Of a stretch of 64,000 nucleotides of DNA, positions 46,815-58,752 are shown piece after piece. Made by a program: the position numbers and the translations under genes. Source of the DNA: Trypanosoma brucei gambiense DAL972 (lineage: Eukaryota; Euglenozoa; Kinetoplastea; Trypanosomatida; Trypanosomatidae); NCBI RefSeq assembly GCF_000210295.1, contig NC_026744.1, positions 1,798,001-1,862,000 on the forward strand, given 5' to 3'. The notes under the pieces were generated by a model, which was not told the DNA's origin, ran no database searches, and was given only the letters and a program-made list of their open reading frames with translations. Every line of letters starts with the position of its first letter. The first letter of the stretch is position 1.

Positions 46815-49800
46815 GGGACTCTCCTTCTTATTTATTGACTTGTTTTGCGTGTGTTTCTTTCCTCCCTCCCTTTGAGCTTCAGGTCCCCTTATGCACCTTA
46901 TCTCTTATTGTTGTTGCTACACTCCCTTTTTAACAAATTCCTGCTAACGTAAGTCCCAAGCAAGAAATATTGCACTTCTGTCAACTTATATGTACTTCGG
47001 TTGTTAGCAACTCAATGGCGATATACCGGTGAAGTTCGAACGTACTCCTTTCAAAGAAAAAAAAAATCGAGATTTGCTTTTCCATGGCAAGAAAACAAAG
47101 GAGAAAATAGAGGCGCAGGAGTGACCGCATATTGGTATCAAAGGTGTGAGAGCCTTGGTATCTGTCAAGTTTAAGAAATTTTTGCCTTTCAAAAAAAAAA
47201 AAAAAGACAAAGACAAAGTTACCCAATTTCTTCCGTCAACGCAACAGTGGAAGCGTAGAAACAGAAAAAGGGACAAAGAAACATTAAAAACAGCAGTAAG
47301 GGTGATAATGATAATAACAATAATAATAATAATAAAAGTACGACCTGTCTCCTGATTTAGCACTTGTTTGGTCCGTAAATTTTATCCATTCTGCGGGCGA
47401 CTTGTCATTACCGCCTCCCCCCCCCCGCCCCTCCTCAGGTAATAATCCGCTGATTCGCTTCTTCAACTTACCTTTCCTTTACCCTTACTTTCCACATCTT
47501 CTTTTTCCCCCTTTTTAAAAAAATCTCTCTTACTTTTCCTTTTTCCCTTTTCTGTTCCTTTTGATTCAATTTTCCCCAATAGTTCTCTTCTCTCTCCTTA
47601 CATTATTTTTCTTCCTTAGGTTTCATTTTTGACATATTTCCTCCATTCCCACCACCCATACATCTACAACCCCCTCCAAATGTTGCAACAGCAAAACGGA
47701 ATAGGGAAGAAGGTGGAGACAGGACAGGAGAAAAGAAAAAAAGAAAGAAAGAACCAACGTCTAATTCGGATATTCAATTAGAGAAGAGGGAATAAACTTA
47801 CGCATATATATATATATATTTATATTTATATTTATATATTTCCCCTCCACCCTTTCAACTGTAGGATATATATATAAAAAAGTAATTGATTGCTAATGCT
47901 ACTATCATTATTATTAGAAAAAATGACAATAATAATGATAATAGCAATAACAATTATTATAATAACAGGAATAGCAGTTACATATATATAGTTTTAATAT
48001 AGATATAAACAGCACGAAACGCCGTGAGTAGTAATAGTAGTAGTATTCCACCGGCAACTTGTGTAAGTCCAAGTGCACGTGCAGAAAAGCGAGTGCATAT
48101 TTTTTTTTAAATTAGAAGTGCTTGGTTGTTTGTTTGTTATTAATGATAATTGAATGGAAAGGGGGGGAAATGGATTTAAATTAGCGTAGATATTTTTATG
48201 TTCGTAAAATAAAGGAAGAAAAAAAAACAGTAATTGTGGTCACAAAGACAGCAACTGTGGCGGAATAATATGGAAGGTCTAAATGAACGAGAAAAAAAAA
48301 CACCGCTGGAGTATCAGAAGAATGTCCCGACACCTTCAGAAACAAAAAAACAAAAGTGGGTGAAAAATGATTTCTCATCATTATCAATATATATATATAT
48401 ATATATATATATAATACATACATGTTTATATGCATGTATGTATATCATACCCCTACGGGGTCAAAAAATGATTGTAAACATAGCTTAAAACGTTTCAACT
48501 GGATAAAGAAAGTAAATAACATAAGCGGCGACAACAACTAAAAAGAGAAAAAAAAAGGGTTATGAAACATGCAAAGAAAAAATAGTAGTAACAATAACAA
48601 TAATAAGAGTAATAGTAATGGCAGTAGTAACAATAATAATAAAAATAAGATAGCGAAATTGGCAGAAGCAACACTTCCTTCCACCCACCACAGACGCCAC
48701 GCAAAGAAACAAACAAACAAACTAACACGTAAACGCAAACATGCACGCATATACATATATACATATGTGCATACATTCATTCCTTTTTGTAGCCAATCCC
48801 TCATTCAATATCTCTGAAAGCTGCAATAATCATTGTAGTAATTCTTATCACAACAGTTCCTGCTTATGTACCTGTTGTTGTTTTAACAGAAGGGGGCAAG
48901 AAAAGGAAAAGGAGAAGCGAATGGGAAACCCTTTTGCCCTTAACCCCTTTTCGTTTCTTCCCCTTTTTTGTTTTGTTTTGTCTTGTTGTTTTTCATTTTT
49001 TATTTTTTTTTTCTTTTTGTGATTCTCCCTTAGCTTTTCACTTCTGGACACCCACAGCGCCACGCCTCGATGAGCCAAATCGCTCAGTTGGAGCGGGAAA
49101 ACGAAACAAAACAAGCAAACAAATACAGAGTAAGCAGTAATTTAAAAAAGGGGCTCGAAACAGGCACAAGTATGAACTGTACGCTCACACGCGCAGCAGT
49201 TCATCTCTCACACATGTTAACAAACAAGACATGCTATCACCGAAAATAAGCAGAAATAAGCAGAGTGAAAACAAAAAAAAACGAAATAAACGAAATAAAA
49301 ACAAAACGCAACCGGACGCATGCATATACAAACAAAAATGTATACACGTACATACGCACGTGCATACATAAATATATATGTAATTTTTGTGATATATTTA
49401 TATCATATATATATAGATAGATAAATTTATCAAGAGGTGTGAAAGGGACAAAAAGAAAGAATTGGAAACATATGTCATCAACTACATATCATCTGTCACC
49501 GGCCGACACAACAAGCCGCAGTAAACACAACAGCGGGGAAAGGAAAATACACAAATGCGTATACAAGTAAAATAATCAAATTATATACCTGCATTTGTAC
49601 GTGTTTGTGTTTTACATCTTTCATTTCCCTCTTCTTGTATTTTCTTTTCTTTTCTTCTCTTCTTTCATTACTTTCTTATTTCATTTTTCAGCCCATTCAA
49701 AACCAATTTTGGAAATTTTAAGTGAATGGGCTTTCCTCTTTTTCTTTTTCGTTTTTTTTTGTTTTCAGCACAAAATTTCCTTCTTTCCCCCCTCCGTCCT

Positions 49801-52722
49801 GCTGCCGCTGTCGCCCCTTTCAGCTTCAAACTCATTGTTACAAAAAGCAACATCCCGCTTCTTTTCGCCATGATATGTGTTGTAGGCATTCAAATACGGT
49901 ACATTTTTCTTTCATACACTCATCTCCTCAACTGCAAACTTGTCCCTATTATTATTGTTTTGTTTTGTTTTTGTTTTGTTTTATTCTTCTTCCTTCCTTC
50001 CTTCCTTCCTTACATCCTTCCTTCCTTCCTTTTCCCCCTTCATCTCTCTCTCTCCTCATCCACCTCATTTTTTTCTGTTTCCATCATCATTACTTTTCAT
50101 TATATTTTATTAAAATAAAATATAACGCAGATCTTACTCATTTCCTCTTTTGTTTCTTTCCCCTTCCTTTTGTATTTTTTTTTTCATGAACTTCTCCACA
50201 GCTCTTTTGTCATCTCCCTTCTTTGTTCTTTTTGTTTTATTTTTGAGACATGACCGAATAATCTCCGCTGAATGAAAGGAGGAGAGGGGGAAAAAAAAAA
50301 CTCACACGCTCCATCATGCATTCAACGTTTTCCTTTTCTTTTTTTTCGTTTCTTCTTTTTTTTTTTAATTTACTTATATATATATATATATATATATATT
50401 ACTTTTTTATTACCAATTAGAACTATTATTACTATCATTATTTTGCTCCCTTTCTCTTCATCTTTTTTTTTCTTTTTTCTTCTTCCTTCTTTTTCTTAAT
50501 GTCCTCCGAGAGAGGGGGGGGGTTAAAAAAAAAATGACAAAAAAAAACACGCCAAATGAAAGAAGAAGAAGAAGGGGGGGAAAAAAAAAACAGACGCATG
50601 CGCATGTTTTTGTTAAGATTCAAAAACAATTCTACACCTTCTATTGCGCCGCCACGACACCCTCACCACAACCACCACCATATTTTGAAAAATAAAAGAC
50701 AAAAACCAAAAAAGAAAAAGGGAGAAAAAACAAAAGCTCTGAGAAAATCATTAAAGTCACACATGGAAAGTTAACAAAAATAATAATATAAGTAAGAAAA
50801 AGAAGGAAGGAAAGGAGAAAAAAGAAAGGCGGCATATGATACGAAACATCGATTACATTTATTTTATAAAATACCCACTTTGGTAGGAGGGAAAAGAAAA
50901 AAAAATACACACACACCTCCGCTAAATTCTCTCTATTTCTTCTTTTCTTTTCCGTGGGTGTGTTGTTGTTTTTGCTTTTTCTTTTTTTTTTTGAAAAAAA
51001 AATTACGTTTTTTTTTTTTTTTCCACGGGGATCAAATTCTTTCCTTCCGTCAAATCTCCCACACCCGCCCTTGTCAAATTTTTATTTATTTATTTATTTA
51101 TTTATTTTTCTTTCATTTTGTAATTCCTTCCTTCCTTCCTTCTTTCGTTTCTTTTTCTTTTTCTCTTTTCTTTTGAAAACTTTACTTTTTATTTCCTTTC
51201 ACCACGAGTTGGTTGTAAAATTGTTGTTGGTGGTGGGTGGGAGCAGAAAAGCAGCAAAATGAGGGGGGAAAACAAAAAAAAGAGGTGGTGAGCGCATGAG
51301 CAAAATAAGACGTGAAATAAAAAAACAAAAGTATTTATTTAGTATTTATTTTATTTTATTTCACTCACTCTCCCAAATTGTATTTGCTACGCTCTCATCA
51401 GATACCCGTTACAACAACCACAAAAAGAAGAAAAAAGGAAAAAAAGAAAAGGAAAAAAAAGAATGACGAAGCAAGCAGAACGACAACAACAACAATAACG
51501 GTGGTATAAATTTAGAAGGCGAAAGTCAAAAGAGTACAATAATAATATTATTAATAACAATAAAGAAAGCGAGTTCGTTTATTAGCTTTTTTAAAACAAA
51601 AAAAACAAAAAAAAGCGTTTTGAACTTATTTACATCACGTTCTGGAATAATCTCTTTTTCCTCCTTCCTCTTTCCTTTCTCACGATCATCGAACTGAACA
51701 ATAGCCGAACGACGCCACTTTTTTATATTTTCTTACTCTTTTCGCGGATAGAAGTTTGAACGCATAATAACCGTAAAAAAAAAAAAAAATCATGCATGTA
51801 TTCATATTCTTACTGTCTCTTTATATCTCTTTATACCTCTCCCTTTTTTATTCTCTCTTTCTTTCTCTTTCTCTCTCTCTTACACAGACACACACACACA
51901 TATACATACACATACACATATAGACAGTTTCTAGATTTAATTGAGAGCACCAGTGACGGAAATGTAAACTTAATATTGTAGGAAAAAAAGAAAAAAAGGA
52001 AACAAAAAAAGACACAAAACACATTCTCCAGTGCTCTGCAAAAAAAAAAAAAAGAAATTAACGGATACAAGAGGGTGTGCAAAGGGGATGGGGAAAAAAA
52101 AAGGAAATATATAATAAAACATATAAGAAAACATGTTCATATATAAAACATACACGTATATCTCTGTGTATATTTTATTTTCATGCATTATATTCCCCAC
52201 TCATTCATTATTTGTTTTAGTTTCCTCCCCCTCCCCTTTTTTTATTTTATTTTATTCCGTGTGTGTGCATGCGTGTGCGTATATCTGAATTTGTGGTTTT
52301 ATACTCTCTTCCTTTCCATTATTTCATTTGTACGCAATCAAAAATGTTTCAACAATTGCACATGTTTCATCTTATACGTATTCCTTTTCTTTTCCAGTTT
52401 CTTTACTCATTTAGTTATCCATCCACTTATTCATTCATTATTGATGTATACATTTTATATGGAGCTTCCTTTAGGATAATGGAGGGCAACACGTCGTTTC
52501 CCCTTTTTTTCTTTTTTTTAAAAAACAAAACAAAACAAAAAGACATAAACATGAAAGCATTAAAACATGTAAAAAAGGGGGGAAAAAAAGCAAAATGAGT
52601 GCTTGGAAGGATATAAGGAAAATGTGTAAGTTCGTGGGGTGGGGGGAGGAAAAGACGCGCAAGTGGGTGCACAATAATAAATACTGGTAAGAAAAAAAAG
52701 AAAAAGAAATAAAAGTCAACAA

Positions 52723-52766
52723 ATATATATATTTATATATATATATATAATTATATATATATATAA
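52723..52766. repeat. TA-rich imperfect palindrome
   Basis: Alternating TA blocks with short TTTA/AATTA interruptions, able to fold back on themselves. Confidence 0.8.
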
Positions 52767-53408
52767 TGCAGAGAGTAAACTTAATGCACCTCACTTGCTT
52801 CCCCCTTTCCTGTTAATGCTGCGCGCACTTCCTTCACAGCACCGCCACCCCACCTTCTCCTCCCCCCCCCCCCCTCCCCCTTTTCTTTAAAAAAAGATAA
52901 AAACTTTAGATTTTTTTTTTTATTCGTCTCTTTTCTTTATTCCAAAACGGGATATTTTTGATTTGTCAGGCACATCATCCGCAAAATATTTTCATCACAT
53001 GTCTTCTCTTCTCTCTTTTGTTTTTATTTTTTATTTTTTATTTTCTTCTTTTCTTTTCATTTCGTTCATTCACATTAACTTCCCGCCACTGTTTCTGGAG
53101 ACGCGTTATGAAAAAAAGAGTTTGAAACCACCGACACAAACAAACACAGCGCACACACACGCAGAAAAGAAAAGAAAAACAAAAGAAAACATCCACCAGG
53201 TAAATAAATAAACAAAATGAATGAATGAAAGCAAAAAATGAAAAGGGAAGTGAGAGAAATGATGGAGAGAAAGCAAAAAAAAAAGAAGAGAAAGATATAA
53301 ATGTGTAAGAACGAATGCATTTGAGTTTCATAAGCATGCAAAAAGGAACTCAAGACGCCGGCTTTTACCTCTTTTTTTTAATTATTATTATTATTATTAT
53401 TACACATG

Positions 53409-53452
<44 letters not shown>
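53409..53452. repeat. (AC)22 microsatellite with flanking AT palindrome
   Basis: About 22 AC units, followed at 53461-53482 by an AATTATATATATATATAATT-type palindromic run. It lies inside the large gene-free tract. Confidence 0.9.
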
Positions 53453-53454
<2 letters not shown>

Positions 53455-56400
53455 CACACGAATTATATATATATATATAATTCATGAACAAGAAAGAAAA
53501 AAAAAGAAAGAATTGGAAGAGGAAGAGGAAGAGGAAGAGGAAGAAGAAGAAGCATAAAAGGAATAAAAGATAAAACGAAAAAAAAAGAGATGTAAATAAC
53601 TACTATAACCATAATGGAAAAGCAGTATAATGAAATTATATCACCAGTAAAATTATAATAATATTATCATTATTATTAATAACAATCAACAACAAAAATA
53701 ATGTAAAGACTTTTTTAAAAAAAAGGAAAAGGAAAGGAAAAAGGGGGAAAAAACGAGAAACGGCGCGTGTCAAAGCATAATAGAAACAAACGAAACCGAT
53801 TGCCAAAGGATAGATGTATAAGCACACAATAACAAAAAGTACCAATCACACATATGAAAAAAGTAAAAAAAAAACAAAGGCTCTGTAAAAACCCGATCAA
53901 AACGCCAAAAAGAAAAAAAAAGAAAACAACTGAAATATAGCCGATTAATCAAGATGAAGAGTATAAGGTGAAGGGGGGACAAAAAAAAACCAACGATCAA
54001 CCAACAAGAAAGGGAGAGTTAAAAAAAAAAAAGAAGGCAAAAAAAGGAATAAGCAAAAACGGACTTGCGCTTGCGGATGATTCCCTTTCTTTTATGAGTA
54101 TAACGTGAAAAGTATATGTGAAAGCATCCTTTGGATAATACGCATCCGTTAAACAACAAAACAGAAAAAGAAAAAGAAAAAAAATGCACTCTTTCAATGT
54201 GGTACAACACAGAGACCAAAAAAAGAAAACGTAATCACTCAACCCCGCAAGCACCTCTGAAAGCAAAACAAAAATGAGTTTTAATTCGCTTCCACCAACG
54301 TCTCCCTCTTTTTTTGTCTCTTTTCTTTTCTCCTTTTTTTTTCCTTTATGTCTCCTCTTGTTGTTTTGATCAAACCCCTTCAGAGTAGCGCTCATTCAAT
54401 CATTTTTTTTTCTTTCCTTTTTTTTCGGTTCTTGTTCAACCTCCTCCTGCACATTTTTTTTCTTTTTTGCGATGCCCCTTTAGTGTCACCCAAGCCATCG
54501 AGAAAACATAAAAAGAAAAGCATAAATAAACGTAAAACACACAAAAAAACAAAAAAGAAAGGAAAAGAAAAGACAATACAACAAGAAAAACAAGACAATC
54601 AATTGGATGAAAAAAGAAAAAGAAAAAGGGAGGGGGAAAAACACAGAAGCAACACGACACCAAAAAAAAAAAAGAAGGAAGAGGAGGAGGGATGTGGGGA
54701 AGGAGTATTAATATACAGCGGTGCAAAATATTTTAGCCTCCTCCGTAATCGCCACCACCGCCACCGCCATCATAATTTTCACATCCTCCTCCGAGTCACA
54801 AGTGTGCGCGGGATGAACCTCGCAAAAAGAAGAAAAAACATAAACGACAAAAAAAAAAAATAGAGAATTGTAAAATGCCGCTTTCATCGTCTCCATTTTT
54901 GGTGCCGTCATTTCGAACCTGCACCTTACCAACGTCTCTTCCCTGGAAAATAAACTTTTTTTATTTTGAGTTTTTAATCATGTCACGTTTCCTCTCATTT
55001 CTTTCCGTCACATCATACATTCGAGATAATATCTCAAAATGTCTCTCCTTTTTTTTTTTTTACTTCTACAGGTCAGCAGCGGCAAGTTGAAAGGAAACGG
55101 GAAAAGCATCACATAAAAAAAAAAAACACAACGACCTCTACCTCCCGCTAAATATCAATAGCTTCCGTTCCCTTTTTCATTCTTTATTTTCTCTTTTACA
55201 TTTTTGTTTCTTCGTGTTCCTTCTTCTACCGTCCCCCTCCCTCACTAACTCATTTATTCATTCATTATGCCTCATTTCAGCTGCACTCGTATGGAATGCA
55301 CGTTAAAAAAAAAAAAGGATCAGAGAAAGGAAATATTGAACGCTGTCACAGAGTCTTCATGTCCATCCACAGTGATACGAACGAAGGTGTTCAAAAAACA
55401 AAAAACAAAAACAAAAACAAGGGCAGTTGAGGCAACGCTGCGGTCGCAAACGTAAAGAGTAAACAAACACGTCAGACAGTGACAGTAAGCACAACAAACA
55501 ATCAAACAAAGGCTCGACAGCTAAGAAGACAACGCGAGAGGAGGAAAATCAGCAAACAAAGGGGGGAAACATATAGAAAAGTGGGTAAAGTACGAAATTG
55601 AGTGGGGCTACAAACAACAAAAGACGTATCGGATGGCGTAGGAATAATAGTGATACAAAAAAGAAAAAGAAAAAGAAGAAAAGAGGGAGTAACATCGGAA
55701 TGCAGAAATAAAGAAGGAGTAACACGTACTCCCCCCAACTTTCTCACACTGGAGCCACTCTTCCACGTGGTTATTTTCATTTCCCTCTAAATTCACCTCT
55801 TCTCCTCCTCCACTCCGCAAGGGAAGACAAGTTCCATATATTTTACAGATATTTTCCTACGAAACGCAAAAAAAAACCTTCCGCTCCTTTCCCTGACCCC
55901 CCCCAAAAGGTGCAACGCGTTATACTTCGCTTCCCTTCCATTCATATACGTACACATATAAATATTCGATTAAATAAACATATACAAATGTGGATATATG
56001 AGCATATATATGTATATGAATGTTCGTATTCAATTGTATGCGTGTATTTTGCCGCGGTCTGCGCCAAATGGGAAGGAGGAAAAAAATAAAAGCAAAAAAA
56101 CAAAAACAAACAGCACAAAATGAAATAAGATAATACGAACAGAAAAAAGAACGCGGGAAGACACCGTTCCGCTGGTCAAGGCAGGGTTAGGCCCCCTTAT
56201 TTACCTCAACATCTTTCGACGGACATTATTTACGTTCATTTCCAACTATTACCTTCACGTCAAAAGGAAACTGGTGTCCACTACATTTGTTGCATCCCCA
56301 TCCTTTTCACCTTTTTTTCTGCCATTGATTCGTTTAACCTCGTTCCCCATCCGGGGAGGTCGCACAACTCGAGGCATACGTCAGATGTTCTGTTTATTTC

Positions 56401-56632
56401 CCCCTCACTTCTCTTCTTTCCCCTTCTCTGCACAAAAACAAGGGAACGGGAGAAGCACTTCACCCATTTATTATCCCTCTTATTGGTTTAAAGTCGAAAC
56501 AAGACAACGTCCCGCTGGCTCCTCCACTCCACGACATGATGCCCCACACGGGGAATCCGATGAAAACAAAACGGAACACAACACCAAAGCAAAAGGAGCA
56601 AAATAGCGTTCACTCCGGTCTGGGGTTCGGTC

Positions 56633-58225
56633 TCAAGCACTTATGCCACACCTCCCAAACTCAGCGGCGGTGGGCACTGCAGTACGGCTACGTCGATCTA
56701 CCGTCATCATGGGTTCACTGCAATCGAAAGAATCGGGAACAGTTGGCGGTCTGGGAGGAGGGTTCAATTCACCGCGGCTTAGCTCGACGATGAGCGGCAT
56801 GCACGGCAGCCCATCAGTCTCTGAGTGGCGTGTTTGCTGCGGCAGATTGCGGACGCGCTCGCAGTACCTTCTTAAGTGAGAATATTGCTCCCTGTCGGCA
56901 GCGTACCAGAAACCGTGTCTGTCCATGAGTACGCGGCAGCGCACTTGGTAGATAAGTGTCCATATGTCTTTCGTCCTCACACGTGCAATAAACGATGTCT
57001 CGGAGCGCCACTCAACGCTTTCAGCGACCGCCATGCCATCACCACACACCACCTCTAGAACGCGATTGAGAACAACAACGGCGCGCTGACGTAGCTCGCA
57101 CGGAAACATCTGAAAAAAGACAAGCAGGGTCCGCCCCGCATCCTCCTTCGAGACGGTGTCGGTCTGCCCGTAGCGGGAAATTGTATTCGAGATGTTGTAA
57201 GAGTGGTACAAGCAAAACCCCTGAAGTGTTCCATGAACGTTGACGCTGGAGCGTTGGTGGCCGGCTGCTGCTTTGCGCCCACTCTGCTGCACCTGGTGTG
57301 AGTCGTAACTGGGTGGACTCCCCACACCTGCAGCAGCGCAGGCAGCGGCGAGGGGCGAGCTATTCATTGGTGTGCCGGGTTGCAGGAGCCCATTCCCCAA
57401 CGGGCTTGAAGAAGATACAGACACGGGGAAGCACGTGACGGTGGGGGAAAAGGGTGCAGCAGAGTTGGGGCCCGGAGTCACCGCGGTGAGCTGATCGCCC
57501 ATCACGGTGCCAAACGTTTGCTGCGCTGGCGTCATTGGCACATATGTCATGCCCCCACAAACATCCATGGAAAGCTGCGGCTGCGCGACAACGTAGTGTG
57601 AAACGCCACCGGGAGCGGGGCAAGAACCCTGAACATACAGCGTATGAGGAGTGTTAGGCTGGGTAACCATTACAAAGTTGCTATTCCCCTGTGATGCCAC
57701 GAAGGTGGAAAGTCCCACTGGCAGCGAAGGTGGGGTTGATCGCTGAAACGACACGCCATTACCCTCACTCACGCCCGGTGAAATGACGGGTGTGCTTATA
57801 GACAGGAACGGCGAAGCGGTCATCGCACCGGCGTACGGGGAATACGTCATGGAACTTTTAGTGGGGGAACTTGCAGAAGAACCCCCAAACGAAGGCGGTA
57901 CTGAGTGAACATTTGACTCCATCAGCGGCGAATATCCACGGGTCTTCATGGAGAGAGGATCGCTTCCATCCTGCAGCATGTTGTGGCAAACTTCATCGCA
58001 CCCAGGTTGTCGAGCTGTGCTTATGAAAAGATGCGGCGGAGCCCTTCGCATGCCAGGGGCGGCGTTGTCGTTTCTCATATCAGAGGGACCGCTCAGCATT
58101 CGATCGGTGATTGATTCGGAGGGTGGCCCTGAAAGCCATACGCCATGAGAGATCCACCCATCACAGGGCTGGCCAGCAGCGTTGTCGAGCGAATGCTCGG
58201 TTAAGGCTGGGTTTCTGGGATCCAT
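56633..58225 (-). CDS. 530-aa Ser/Pro-rich protein with a conserved-looking C-terminal domain, unknown
   Basis: An ATG-started frame (58225). Residues 1 to about 335 are disordered, rich in Ser, Pro, Gly and Thr with phospho-site-like SP/TP pairs (STPVISPG, SSPTKSS). Residues about 335-470 look folded: GTLQGFCLYHSYN, DAGRTLLVFFQMFPCELRQRAVVVLNRVLEVV, then a beta-rich segment ending LRRYCERVRN. This domain is not one I can name. The disordered N-terminus with a compact C-terminal module, plus up to 9.8 kb of downstream non-coding sequence, is the pattern of trypanosome post-transcriptional regulators. That is inference from architecture only. An acceptor-like CTTTCCTTCAACAG (AG 58228-58229) sits almost at the ATG, so the real acceptor may be upstream. 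Confidence 0.8.
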   Translation of the reverse strand: MDPRNPALTEHSLDNAAGQPCDGWISHGVWLSGPPSESITDRMLSGPSDMRNDNAAPGMRRAPPHLFISTARQPGCDEVCHNMLQDGSDPLSMKTRGYSPLMESNVHSVPPSFGGSSASSPTKSSMTYSPYAGAMTASPFLSISTPVISPGVSEGNGVSFQRSTPPSLPVGLSTFVASQGNSNFVMVTQPNTPHTLYVQGSCPAPGGVSHYVVAQPQLSMDVCGGMTYVPMTPAQQTFGTVMGDQLTAVTPGPNSAAPFSPTVTCFPVSVSSSSPLGNGLLQPGTPMNSSPLAAACAAAGVGSPPSYDSHQVQQSGRKAAAGHQRSSVNVHGTLQGFCLYHSYNISNTISRYGQTDTVSKEDAGRTLLVFFQMFPCELRQRAVVVLNRVLEVVCGDGMAVAESVEWRSETSFIARVRTKDIWTLIYQVRCRVLMDRHGFWYAADREQYSHLRRYCERVRNLPQQTRHSETDGLPCMPLIVELSRGELNPPPRPPTVPDSFDCSEPMMTVDRRSRTAVPTAAEFGRCGISA

Positions 58226-58752
58226 ACCTGTTGAAGGAAAGGTAGCAACTCTCTCTCGCTTTATCAGAAGAATGGCAAGTAAAGCACGCTGTGAACCGGA
58301 GCAAACGTCAGCTCAAATTAGCTTGTTACGTGTGCACTCTTCCAATGAAGCGCTCCTAGTTTTTGCCCTTACTATTACTACAGGACTTGCCCAGAAGTAC
58401 TTCGGGCAGATTCGTACTGTGTCGCAACAAACTCACCCGCAGCTAACTAAAAAGGTGCACCACTAGATCAAAACCCCTAAACAGTAATACGCGCTCAAGC
58501 TGAATTTCGCACCCGTCCAAAGAAGTTGTTGTAACCTTACTATCCGTTTATTTCGCACGCTCACAAAGTAAGCGCACGGTCACCTACAGTCTTTTTAAAT
58601 GCATAAAAGAAAAGGCAGTTAAACGGTGGTAGAAAGTTAGTGTTTACGAGATGACACGGAAGATGCTCCGCGTAATTGGATGTAGAGTGCACTGCACATT
58701 TGGCTTAAGAGGAGGAGCGAACGAACATGGAAGGCTGATGACGCCTAGCTTG
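58226..58752. other. Intergenic: 530-aa gene 5' flank and La-like 3' UTR
   Basis: No gene is seen. Pyrimidine-rich minus-strand stretches near 58240-58280 may serve the 530-aa gene. Confidence 0.55.

Larger units (their letters stand above)
46815..56632. other. 9.8-kb gene-free low-complexity tract (possible giant 3' UTR)
   Basis: No frame above about 170 codons exists, and all frames reflect A-, T- or CT-rich repeats. Homopolymers and microsatellites are dense: TA near 47805-47819, 48387-48412, 50376-50399 and 52723-52766; TTCC blocks near 49990-50030 and 51125-51140; TTTA at about 51082-51110; AC at 53409-53452; GAGGAA/GAA at 53516-53552. Purine and pyrimidine blocks swap strands. The unit continues in the same direction on both sides, so this is not a strand-switch region. 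It should be the 3' UTR of the 530-aa gene, perhaps plus a non-coding transcript, and the leader of the aminopeptidase at its left end. Confidence 0.65.

Noticed and set aside
54348..54863. 171-codon plus frame in the 9.8-kb tract
   Set aside because: Lys/Glu/Arg runs from A-rich repeats, against the direction of the unit, with no domain.
46815..56632. Centromere, replication origin or strand-switch region
   Set aside because: No long tandem satellite array was seen, and genes on both sides point the same way; nothing in sequence supports these labels.
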